From Paraphaeosphaeria minitans (Eukaryota; Ascomycota; Dothideomycetes; Pleosporales; Didymosphaeriaceae): 64,000 nucleotides of DNA. The DNA lies in contig WJXW01000004.1 in assembly GCA_015832175.1 (NCBI GenBank), positions 372,001 to 436,000 of the forward strand, read 5' to 3'. The stretch's first letter is position 1; every line of letters begins with the position of its first letter. A model generated the notes under the pieces. It searched no databases and was not told the DNA's origin. It was given only the letters and a program-made list of their open reading frames with translations. A program made the position numbers and the translations under genes. This document shows, piece by piece, positions 48,508 through 59,513 of this stretch.

Positions 48508-48963
48508 TGTTAGGATCCGGCCGCGCGCGAGCAGCGGGGCGCGAGCTTATTAGACCACTAGTCCGCTAGAGTCAGCTGACTAAGCAGTCAGGTAACAGGT
48601 CTTAGGTCCTAAGGGTCCTAAGGACCGCACAGGCCTTGCCTATACAGGAACTCTAGGACGCGTGGGACTTGCCCGCACAGGATTCTAGGACGTATAGGAT
48701 TCTGGGACGCATAGGATTCTGGGACGTACAGGATTCTAGGATGTGTGGAATTACTTAGTATATAGGAACGCGAGAATGAGCTTCTTATACTTGTGTTTAA
48801 TCTGTTTATTAATCTATTGTTTAGATTCTAGTAGACTAAATTATTAACTTATTACACTTTGTAAGATACTATTATATTAATAAGACTTTCTATCTTCTAT
48901 AAGTACTCCTGCCTAAGAACTAACCTTAACCCTTTAGAACTAGCTACCCTCTTAGATTTAATA
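48508..48963 (+). repeat. LTR type B, G4 5' LTR (456 bp)
   Basis: TGTTAGGATCCGGCCGCGCG start intact; GC-rich head then tandem GGATTCTGGGACGCATA-type units near 48650-48745. Confidence 0.93.
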
Positions 48964-48989
48964 TCTTAAACACCCTTAATATAAGTACT

Positions 48990-50864
48990 TTACAAACTCC
49001 TACCTCTTCCACAGCTTTAGGTGCCGCTAAGATTACTCCTATAAAGGATAGTAGTAAGGCGCATAAACCTAATTTCTACTTTAGCAAACAATCTTAAACT
49101 AACGTCTAGATTCTCTAGTTAGACCTCTACTTCTTTAACTTAGACAAACCCCTTAAAGATAAAAAGAAAGTTATCTTTACAGCAATATATATGTAAGGAG
49201 ATATAGGATTATAAATCCATCCTTACTTTAAAAAGTACCTAGGAATAGACTACAATAATAATAACAACAATTACACAAATAAGCACGCTAATGCAGTTAA
49301 TATTATGAAGGATTATAATAACTTTAAAAAATACCTTAAACAACTCTTTAGGATTGCTAATAAGGACTCTATTATAAAAGCAAAGATTTAGACTATAACT
49401 TAGAAATAATTAGCAGCTAAGTATATAACTAAGTTTTGTAGGTACACTGTGCAACTTAACTGGGATAATAAATCTCTTTAGGATATGTATAAATAAGGAC
49501 TTAAATAGAAACTACGTAAGGAACTCTTATGTAGTAGTGCACAAATCGCTAACTTTAAGGAACTATACAAAGAAACTATTAGAATTAATAGAGAGTAGTT
49601 TTTACTACAATAGGAGCTCTACTAAAACCCTAGGGTAATAAGCTTTAGATAACTAGCAAAAATAGTTTATAGAAATCCTGTTAGAATTGTCTAAAAGCAA
49701 CAGCTAAGGAACTACTAGAGATATAAACTAATAAAAGATATCTAGTTTAACTATATAGGCAAAGGAAAAAGAGGAAGGATAGGCCCTAAGTAGCCTAACA
49801 AACGTGTCTTAGATAGAAGTTAATAATTAATAACTAAGACCTGTAAATGCTTTACATATAGCAAACCAGGCTATATAGCCAGGAACTGTAGATTAAAGAA
49901 CAAAGTCTATTAAACTAAGTTAAATGTACTAACTATTAAGGACTAAGAACCTAATAAGGAATAGGAAGTTGTTATAACGCTATTTAGTTACTAACGCGTT
50001 ACACTAGAGTAAAGTAAGCAATTAGATTTACCTAACTTATAACTATATAAAGATCTAGAAAACAACTCTAACGTATACTATAACGTAGAAGACGTAGAAG
50101 AGATACTAAGATCTCCTACTCCTTACCTATAAAGTAGGCGGGAAGAAGACAACCCTATAACACCTAAGTATAAACTAAATATTTAGGACTATATAGAACC
50201 CCACTAGGCACTAAAAGGGATACGACCTTATAAAAATAAGGAATTAGACTACGTACTAAAGTACTACCTAGACCACTAAAATCCTACACACTAATTCTGT
50301 ATGTGGACGCATTGCGAAGAACCAACATATGCACAACACAAGGCAGAGAAAGAGAAGAATAAGAAATAACCTAGAAGAAAACTACGCTATAGATAAATAT
50401 AGATAGACTACCCTATTGCAGCTTGCAACAAACACCTCTAGAATAAATAATAAGTAAAATACTTTCTTTACCTCACGCTAAAAGGTAACAAATGCTATAA
50501 CATGCTTATTAACAAAGACTATATGTAACTGTACTAGTACACATGTCTAAACTAAGACTGCGAATACTACTATATAGCCAAACACTTGGACAGCTTTATA
50601 AACTACCCTATATAAGAAGCAACAACAGAGCTACTAATTTAACTAGTATATAGAAACAGTAAAGACTATAGAAGAAAAAACAGAAGAATATCCTTACAGG
50701 AAGAAGAAAAAGAAGACAATCTATACAAGTTACGTACTTAAGAGTAACAACAGAAGCAGATGCTTAGAAACACATACTAGGCACTAGAACTTAACTACGA
50801 CCTACACGAATAGATGTCTTTTTTAGGCCTAAACTTAGATAAGAAAACACCTTTATTAAATTAA
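48990..50864 (+). pseudogene. G4 gag, RIP-inactivated
   Basis: Clearest gag copy: GKGKRGRIGPK basic stretch and zinc-knuckle region CFTYSKPGYIARNC near 49850-49890 (the second Cys and the His replaced by Tyr). Ends at TAA 50862-50864. Start approximate. Confidence 0.75.
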
Positions 50865-53800
50865 ATGCCATAGTAAGCACAGTATTAGTTAAGCTACTAG
50901 TATAGCTTAAAGGAATATAGGCTTAAGCTTTTATAGACTTAGGAGTAGGAAAGAACTTTATATCTTATTAGACAGCAAGACAAGCAGGACTTATAATATT
51001 AGAGAAAGAAGTACCCTATATTATCTATGTCGCGAATAGATCCCTAATGCCTAAGACACCTTAAATATACTAGGAGGTTACTACTATAATAACAGTCCAA
51101 GGACATAGTAAGGAACTTACCTTAGATATCTTACTAGGATCTAAGCATGAGTTAGTCTTAAGATTACCTTAGTTAACAATACACAACCCGTAGATTAACT
51201 AGGGTATAAAGAAAATATTGTTTAAACGCTATAATTATATATTATAAGCAAAGCCTACGCATTAACCAAAAATAATAGTAGATAAAGGAGTTATTAACAA
51301 TATAATACCGCGATAGATAGTTAAAAAACAGAAGTATACCTTAGTAGACGCTAGTAGGAACTACTAGGTTAAGAAGCGCGAGAAGGAGGACAATAGTATA
51401 CCCCTTACCTTACTAAGAGAGTACAGGAAATAGATACACATGTTTATAGAAAAGGAAGGAAAAGCAAGCCTACCTAAATATTAACCCTAGGATCTTACGA
51501 TAGACCTAGAAGAAGGGAAGACGCCACCCTTTAGACTACTATATAGTAAGACAGGAGAAGAACTCCTTAAAGAACGTAATTTTATTAAGACAAACCTTAA
51601 GAAAGGATATATATAACTATTAAAGTTACTAGCAGTAAGCCCTTTTATATTTATTAAGAAAAAGGATGGATTAGACAGACTATACGTTAACTACTAATAA
51701 CTTAATAATATAATAATAAAAAACTAATATCTACTACTAAATATTACAGAGTTACAAGATTAACTATCTTAAGCTAAGATATTTATAATAATAGATCTAA
51801 GAGACAGTTACCACCTTATATAAATTAAAAAAGGTGAAGAATAGAAAACAGCGTTTTGATTACGCTATAGACTATTTAAATACAAAGTTATGCCTTTTAG
51901 ACTTACAAACGCACTAGCAGCTTTTATAGCACTTATTAATAATATACTCTGTAAACATCTAGATATATTTGTTATTGTATATATAGATAATATCCTTGTC
52001 TTTTCTAAAAACGAATTAGACCACACTAAGCATGTATAGATAGTACTAGAAGTACTAGACAAAGCATGCCTTTGTATTAAACTTAAGAAATGTAAGTTTA
52101 ACGTTAAATGACTTAAATTCCTAGAACACATTATTACTATAGAAGGAATTAAGATAGTACTAAGTAAAGTTAAGTGTATTAAGAACTGGCTAATACTAAA
52201 GACAGCCAAGAACATCTAAGAATTTTTAGGATTCTGTAGATTTAATTAATAATTTATCTAAGATTACGCAAAGGTTATAATACCCTTAATAAATCTTATA
52301 AAGAAGGACGTACCCTTTAAATAGATAGATAAGTGTAGAATGTTATTCCAACTCCTTAAGATAGTATGTATTATAGAACCTATCCTTATTTATTTTAGAA
52401 GCGATAAACTACTACGCTTTAAAACAGACACTAGCGATCTTACGCTAGGCGCCTACGCTAAATAAGAACGTAATAGTAAATGGCACCTAATTGCCTACTA
52501 CTTATGCAAATTTAATAACGCCAAAACACGATATAATGTATATAATAAAGAACTTTACGCTATTATTAAAGCTTTAAAGCACTAGAGGATTTACGCGGTT
52601 AGTTACTTAACGCTAGAAATCTATATAGATTATAAGAACCTTTTAAGGTTTACGACAACAAAAGAACTTACGCTATAACAATAAAGATAGTTATAAACCA
52701 CAGGGCAGTATAAGTTTAAAATTATCTATGTAGCTAGGAAAGAAAATAGCAGAGCAGACGTTCTTAGCTAACAAAGTAATCTAGTAGGAGAAAAAGTAAA
52801 AACCTTCTCTGCAATCCTTCGCAAAGCTAAAGATAGATCTCTAGAGCTAACAGCAGAACTAAATTAACTTTTGGTAATTAACTAAGAAGTTCTAGAACAT
52901 CTACAGACTAAGATTATCTAACAATACCACGATAACCCTATATACAGACACCTAGGCATTACAAAGATAATAGAACTTATCTAAAGGAATTATATCTTTA
53001 AAGGAATTAAGGAAGCTGTAATAGCTTACATCTGTAAATATATAGAATACTAGAGAAATAAACATAGTATATATTTTAAATATAGAGAGATGTAAGCAAT
53101 TAGAATACTAATAGCACTATAGGAAGACATTGCTATAGATTTTATTATAGGAATTCTAAACTCTAAGGATCTAATAACAGGAATTAAATACGATAGTATA
53201 CTAGTAATAGTCTACTAACTAACTAAGTATATTAAGCTCATTCTATGTCTTAAAAGAATGATAGTAAAGGAACTTGCTTTTCTTATCCTGGACTAACTAA
53301 TTAGACACTACAGAATCCTAAAAATAATTATTAGCGATAGAGATAAGCTCTTCACGTTAAATTATTAGATAACGCTTATAGTACTGCTTAGAACAAAACG
53401 AAAATTATTAACAGCTTACTATCTATAAACAAACAGACAGATAGAATGTACAAACTAAACTATAGAAACGTACCTACGCATCTACTACAACAGTTAGAAG
53501 AATAACTAGGTTTTATTACTACTTATAGTATAGTTGGCCTATAATCATAAAGTATTAGCAGCATTAGGACATACACTATTTTATGTAAACTATAGAAGAC
53601 ACCTATATCTCTTTAACTAACAATTTCCTACAATAATTAAAGCAAAAGAAGCTATAGATATAGCAGAAAATATAAAGAAAATACACTAACAACTCTAAGG
53701 GAATCTTAAGAAAACTTAGTAGTAATTAATTTTATACTAAAACTAAAAATAAAAAATGGCACTTTAGCTAAAGAAGGGGGATAAAGTATATCTGCTTATA

Positions 53801-54190
53801 AAGAACCTTTAAACTTAGAAGAAAAAACACAAGAAACTAGATTACATTAAAGTTAGACTATTTTATATTTCTAAGCAAATATTACTAGTAAACTATAAGT
53901 TGGAACTACTGCCAGATGCAAAGATACACCTAGTATTCCACGTGTCACTACTGGAACTAGTAGACCCTAATACACTAGTTGAAACCACCTTCTACCACTA
54001 GACTAAGGAAGAAAATAAATTTAAGGTTAAAAGAATTCTGGAATATAATTAGTATAATAATATGTACTTTATTAAGTAGAAAGGTTACCCACATAGCAAA
54101 AACACCTAGGAACTAGAAAACAATCTAGGAAACTGTTAGCAAAAGATTAAGGAGTTCTACTAGAAACAACTAGAACGCACCTAGGAATCG
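50855..54190 (+). pseudogene. G4 pol, RIP-inactivated
   Basis: Protease through chromodomain as in G2; RT near 51790-52050 (YIDNILVFS), RNase H near 52420, integrase 52900-53700, chromodomain near 54020-54130. Confidence 0.87.
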
Positions 54191-54234
54191 CCACCAGCAT
54201 AAGGGCTAGCCTACAAAATAGACTAGTTAATTAC

Positions 54235-54755
54235 TTTAGCACCTAACAGCGCGTTAGGATTTATTAACACAGCAGCCTACGCTAACTCCTCCTGCGCCTT
54301 AAGCGCCTCTAACTTATCTATAGTACTTATGCTATAATTAAATAATTCTTGTTCTTTCTAATGTAATTTCTTTTACTAATTGTATAAGCGCGCTATCTTC
54401 TCTTGCGCCTAATAGGCGTAAAGGAGAGCTACTTTAGCTAGCTCTTTTTTAATACAGAGCTTTGCCTCCTCTTTAGCCTCTAACTTTTCTAACCTCTCTA
54501 TTTTAGCATCTATTTTTAAATAATCTAGTAAAGAGATCTCCTTAGGCTCACACTTCTAGTTTCCCTATCTAATATAGTTAGTACACTAAGAGTGTAAAGA
54601 AGAAAGATAATAAGTATATTTCTTCTTAGTGTAGTATAAATAGGTAACTATTATAAAAACGCAGTCTTTCTTAAGACAATTAGCTTAACTATAGTAATAT
54701 TAAACAGAATAAGATAATAACTTTGTAGGTAGTTAACTTATAAGGATATTAAGCT
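54235..54755 (-). pseudogene. Antisense ORF type B of G4
   Basis: Best readable type-B copy: CLKKDCVFIIV near the LTR side, then further Cys and KCEPKEI, then IERLEKLEAKEEAKLCIKK coiled coil. A few RIP-type stops. Confidence 0.6.
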
Positions 54756-54771
54756 TAGAAGGGGAGGATAA

Positions 54772-55227
54772 TATTAGAATCTAGCTGCGCGTAAGCAGTA
54801 GGGCGTAAGCTTATTAAACTACTAGTCTACTAGAGTTAGCTAACTAAGTAGTTAGGTAATAGGTTTTAGGTCCTAAGGGTCTTAAGGACCGCACGGGCCT
54901 TGCCTATACAGGAACTCTAGGACGCGTGGGACTCGCCCGCACGGGATTCTAGAACGTATGGGATTCTAGGACGCATAGGATTCTAGGACGTATAGGATTC
55001 TAGGATGTGTGGGATTACTTAGTATATAAGAACGCAAGAATAAGCTTCTTATACTTGTGTTTAATCTGTTTATTAATCTATTGTTTAGATTCTAGTAGAC
55101 TAAATTATTAACTTGTTATACTTCGCAAGATACTATTATATTAACAAGACCTTCCACCTTCCGTAAGTACTCCTGCCTAAGAACCAACCTTAACCCTTTA
55201 GGACTAGCTACCCTCTTGGATTTACCA
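54772..55227 (+). repeat. LTR type B, G4 3' LTR (456 bp)
   Basis: Starts TATTAGAATCTAG, ends GGATTTACCA before TSD GTAGG. Confidence 0.93.
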
Positions 55228-55232
55228 GTAGG

Positions 55233-56609
55233 TGCTCGCACGATTAGAAAGGCTTCCTAGGAAGATGTTTATATACTAGTCCTATAGTATGCCTAGCCTA
55301 TAGTATAGTTCTCTAAAGTCTTTTGCCTTATCTGCTAGAATATTATACAGCCTACTAGTGTAGTTATTCTCTTTACTCTAAGCCTTCTAAAAGAGGATAA
55401 TCTTATCTAGCTAAATATAAGCATAATCTCCTAGTTGTTAAGAAGACTAGGAGTGTCTAGCCTCTTTATATAATATAGTTTGTTAGGCAAAAGTAGTCTA
55501 GGTTTTAGGCTATTACTACTAGTGTGGCTCTATATATAGTGTCTCTAACCTCGTATGTATAGGGATAGGCCCTAGCTGTGCTCTATATGTATATATATTA
55601 CCTATAGATAGTGTAGGTTATATTATTAGGATTGTGTAAAGTAGTTTAGGTTATAGTTATAGTGTTGTTGTATAAAGGGTCTATAGCTTATAGTTAAGCT
55701 ATAATAGTTTAAAAAGTTTCTTTGTATAGGTGTCCTTTATTATAGAATTAGTAGTAATAAAGCCTTCTTTTATAAGAAAAGTAATAAGCTCTCTTCTTAC
55801 TATATAACTAATCTTATTAAAGGTTTTCTTTTTCTAGTTATTAAAATCTTTAGTAAAAAAAGAGATTACCTCTTTACCTTTAAGGCTGCTTACGCAATAT
55901 TACGTAATTATGTATACTATATAAGTGTTTAGCTGTTTTAAAGAAGGGGGTAGGTGGCTATATAAATCTACTCTATCTATCTAGTACTTTTATGTAATCT
56001 CTCCTTCTAAAGTAATAGCTCTAATATTTATTACTTCTTTTACTTATTAAAGCTATATTACTTCAGCTTTATCTTTCTACTAAGGAGGCAGTATTAATTG
56101 TTACACAACATCCTTAGGTTATAGTTCCTCTAGGAAGTCTCCTAGTCTTAAGGCTATATTATTGTTATCTTTCTTAGTTGTGCGACGTGTCTATATTTAG
56201 TTGTTGCTAGTTTAATTATACAACGTGTTTACGTTTAGTTATTGCTAGTTTAATTGTGCGACGTGTTTTTTAGGGTTATAGATGTGCTTACTATCTCCTT
56301 TCTTTTCTATAGAATAGTTTAGACTAGATTATGCGACTCTTTATAGATATGCGCGCTTTATTTCTGCTTATTATATAATTTAAAATTTAATCTTTAGTAA
56401 AGGTATTATCTCCTTTCTTTTCTATAGAATAGCTTAGACTAGATTGTACAACTCTTTATAGATATACGCGCTTTATTTCTACTTATTATATAATCTAAAA
56501 TTTAATCTCTAGTAAAGGTAATAATATAGAGCCTATGTATTTAGCTTGTAGGGCACTTTGTCTTTAGACCTTACTAGTTTACAGTTAATTAAAATTAACT
56601 ACTAATTAG
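55233..56609 (-). pseudogene. C1 Copia 5' internal region (leader/gag), RIP-inactivated
   Basis: Minus strand. The part next to G4 matches the start of C2 (59514-59660) in reverse complement. Contains a local duplication: GTGCGACGTGTTT-type units near 56178-56275 and two copies of a ~110-bp block at about 56296-56405 and 56407-56518. No complete frame. Confidence 0.6.
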
Positions 56610-56847
56610 TATTAGTTTGGCTTAATCTGTAATTAAGCATTTAAGGGTTAATAGTATACTATTATGCAAAGGGTGAGAAGTAGGTTTAATTAATTATGTC
56701 TAGTCTATTGTACAAAGGGGCACTAAGGGCTTTATAAAGTCTCTGCCTCTTAGCGCTAACCTAAGTAGTGGGTCCTTGTGCAGGTCCCTATAGGTAGGCA
56801 GGCCCCCACTTTACCTAGTGCTACTTATACAATAAACTGTACAGACA
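56610..56847 (-). repeat. C1 Copia LTR, 5' LTR in element orientation (238 bp)
   Basis: Plus strand starts TATTAGTTTGG and ends TACAGACA, followed by TSD ATAAT. Same length as 29577-29814. Confidence 0.9.
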
Positions 56848-58489
56848 ATAATATATATAATAAAGAACTCTACGCTATTATTAAAGCCTTAAAGCACTAA
56901 AAAATCTACGCGCTTAGTTACTTAACACTAGAAATTTACATAGATTATAAGAACTTTCTAAAGTTTATAATAATAAAAGAACTTACGCTATAATAACAAA
57001 AATAGTTATAAACTACTAGGTAGTATAAGTTTAAAATTATCCATGTAGCTAGAAAAGAAAATGGTAGAGTAGACGCTCTTAGCTAATAAAGTAATCTAGT
57101 AAAAGAAAAAGCAAAAACCTTCTCCGCAATTCTTTGTAAAGCCAAAGATAGATCTCTAGAACTAATAGTAGAACTAAATTAACTTTTAGTAATTAACTAA
57201 AAAGTTCCAGAACATCTACAGACTAAGATCATCTAATAATACTATAATAATCCTATATATAGACACCTAGGCATCACAAAGACAATAGAACTTATCTAAA
57301 GGAATTACACCTTTGAAGGAATTAAGGAAGCTATAATAACTTATATCTACAAATATATAAAATGCTAAAGAAACAAATACAGCATATATCTTAAATATAG
57401 AGAGATGTAAGCAATTAGAATACTAATAGCACTATAAGAAGATATTGCTATAGATTTTGTTATAGGAATTCTAAACTCTAAAGATCTAACAATAGGAATT
57501 AAATACAACAGTATACTAGTAGTAGTCTACTAACTAACTAAGTATGTTAAGCTCATTCTATGCCTTAAAAGAATAATAGTAAAAAAACTCGCTTTTCTTA
57601 TTCTAGACTAACTAATTAGATATTACAGAATCCTAAAAACAATTATTGGCAATAGAGATAAGCTCTTTACGTTAAATTACTAAATAACGCTTATAGCCCT
57701 ACTTAGAACAAAAAGAAAGCTATTAACAGCTTACTATCTATAAATAAATAGATAGATAGAACGTATAAACTAAACTATAGAAACGTACCTACGCATCTAC
57801 TATAATAGTTAGAAAAATAACTAGATTATATTACTACTTATAGCACAGTTAGCCTATAATAATAAAGTATTAGCAGCATTAGAGTATACACTATTCTATG
57901 TAAACTACAAAAGACACCTACATCTCTTTAATTAATAATTTCCTACAACAATTAAAGTAAAAAAGGCTATAGATATGGCAAAAAATATAAAGAAAATATA
58001 CTAATAACTCTAAGAGAACCTTAAAAAAGCTTAGTAGTAATTAATTTTATATTAAAATAGAAAATAAAAAATAGCACCTTAGCTAAAGAAGGGGGATAAA
58101 GTATATCTACTTACAAAAAACCTTTAAACGTAGAAGAAAAAACACAAGAAACTAGATTATGTTAAAGTTAGACTATTTTATATTTCTAAGCAAATATTAC
58201 TAGTAAACTATAAGTTGGAACTACCGCCAGATACAAAGATATACCTAGTATTCCACGTATTACTACTAGAACTAGCAGACCCTAATACACTAGTTAAAAC
58301 CACCTTCTACCACTAGACTAAAAAAGAAAATAAATTTAAGGTTAAAAGAATTCTAGAATATAATTAGTATAATAACACGTACCTTATTAAGTAAAAAAGT
58401 TACCTATATAGCAAAAACACCTAGGAACTACAAAACAATCTAGGAAACTATTAGCAAAAGATTAAGAAATTCTATTAGAAACATAAACA

Positions 58490-59040
58490 TACCTAGGAGG
58501 ATTACAGTACTAACGCTATAGTATCCACTATATTAAGCGTTAACTATATTACTATAGAGTAACTAATAGTTACTATAGTAGTAGGACAATTAACAGTATC
58601 CGCATTTATATTCTTACTATCTGTAGTTATTTCTATAGCTAGATATAATATCTTCTTATAAGTACACTCTTTAGCCTAAGTTAGTATTTTCTTATTTTGT
58701 AACAACTACACTATTAGAAAAGATAACGCCTTCTTATCCTTCTTAACTTTCTTCTTATACTCCTTATAAGTTTTATCTAGCAATAACTAGCTTATGTTTA
58801 TACACAGATAACCTAAGTAAACACATTTAGAACACTTTAAACCTAAATCTAGCATAATATAGTAAATAGAACCTTTAAAACTATAGTTAATATAAGAGTT
58901 CTCTATAATAATGTTAGCTTCTTAGATCTTGCGATACAATTAATGTTTTTAAATAGTAAAGTGGCTAGGCATAATACTAATAGATGTACTTATAGTAAGT
59001 AGGGTTAGTAGAATAGCTTACGTAATAATAGCTAAGATCT
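58490..59040 (-). pseudogene. Antisense ORF type C of G1
   Basis: Opposite to pol, between pol and the 3' LTR. Encodes GLKCSKCVYLGYLC (Cys-x2-Cys-x6-Cys), then KEYKKKVKKDKKALS and a coiled coil, ending shortly after ALVLQSS. Very similar in layout to hypothetical proteins I recall as common near retroelements in other ascomycetes. Few stops, of RIP type. Confidence 0.6.
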
Positions 59041-59082
59041 AAATATGGAATTCAGGACAAATCTATAAAAGAGAGGGGATAA

Positions 59083-59513
59083 TATTAGGATCTAAAATCC
59101 ACATAATAGTAGGAAGCTAGTTTTATACCTAGTAGGCGTGTGGTAAGGATTAAGTAGGGATTTAATACTAGCTACGCCTTAAATAAAGAAATTACGTAAC
59201 TACTCTCTATAGAGCGCTTAATTACTATATACTAAAGTATAACATACATAACTACTCTCTACAGAGCACTCTTTACAGAGCGCTCCCTATAGAGTAGACT
59301 TTACTTAGTATATAAGAACGTAAGAATAGACTCTCTATACTTATATTTAATCTATTTATTAATTTATTATTTAGATTCTAGTAGACTAAATTATTAACTT
59401 ATTACACTTCGCAAGATACTATTATATTAACAAGACCTTTTACCTTCTATAAGTACTCCTGTCTAAGAACTAACCTTAACCCTTTAGGACTAGCTACTCT
59501 CTTGGATTTAACA
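59083..59513 (+). repeat. LTR type C, G1 3' LTR (431 bp)
   Basis: Starts TATTAGGATCTAAAATCC, ends GGATTTAACA. U3 is 226 nt with repeated ACTCTCTATAGAGCGCT-type motifs (59200-59300) that are self-complementary (CTCTATAGAG). From TATATA at 59309 the last 205 nt match types A and B. Confidence 0.9.

Larger units (their letters stand above)
48508..55227 (+). mobile_element. G4 complete chromodomain Gypsy element (LTR type B)
   Basis: 6720 bp, exactly the length of G3; 456-bp LTRs at 48508-48963 and 54772-55227; perfect TSD GTAGG (48503-48507, 55228-55232). Inserted in the 5' part of Copia C1. Same gene order as G2/G3. RIP-inactivated, though several CA steps are still present. Confidence 0.95.
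29577..56847 (-). mobile_element. C1 Ty1/Copia retrotransposon, nested host of G5, G3 and G4
   Basis: Own sequence is 29577-32774, 39363-40840, 47566-48507 and 55233-56847 (7233 bp in total, TSD repeats removed). 238-bp LTRs at both ends; TSD ATAAT (29572-29576, 56848-56852), inserted in G1 RNase H. Read on the minus strand the order is gag, protease, integrase, then reverse transcriptase and RNase H; integrase before RT defines Copia. Evidence: integrase features HPQIEKLYKLL-like zinc region and DIxFxxA core in 39363-40600; RNase H with DSSFANN and KSLYECL-like motifs near 31150-31760. All frames are RIP-broken. Confidence 0.93.
56853..59513 (+). mobile_element. G1 Gypsy element, segment 3 of 3 (RNase H, integrase, chromodomain, antisense ORF, LTR C)
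   Basis: Resumes G1 pol right after the C1 TSD and runs through integrase to the chromodomain (about 58345-58455). After about 58480 the sequence is unlike G2-G5: it has its own antisense ORF, a purine tract AAAAGAGAGGGGAT, and a type-C LTR. The left LTR of G1 is type A, so G1 is a mosaic. Confidence 0.88.
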
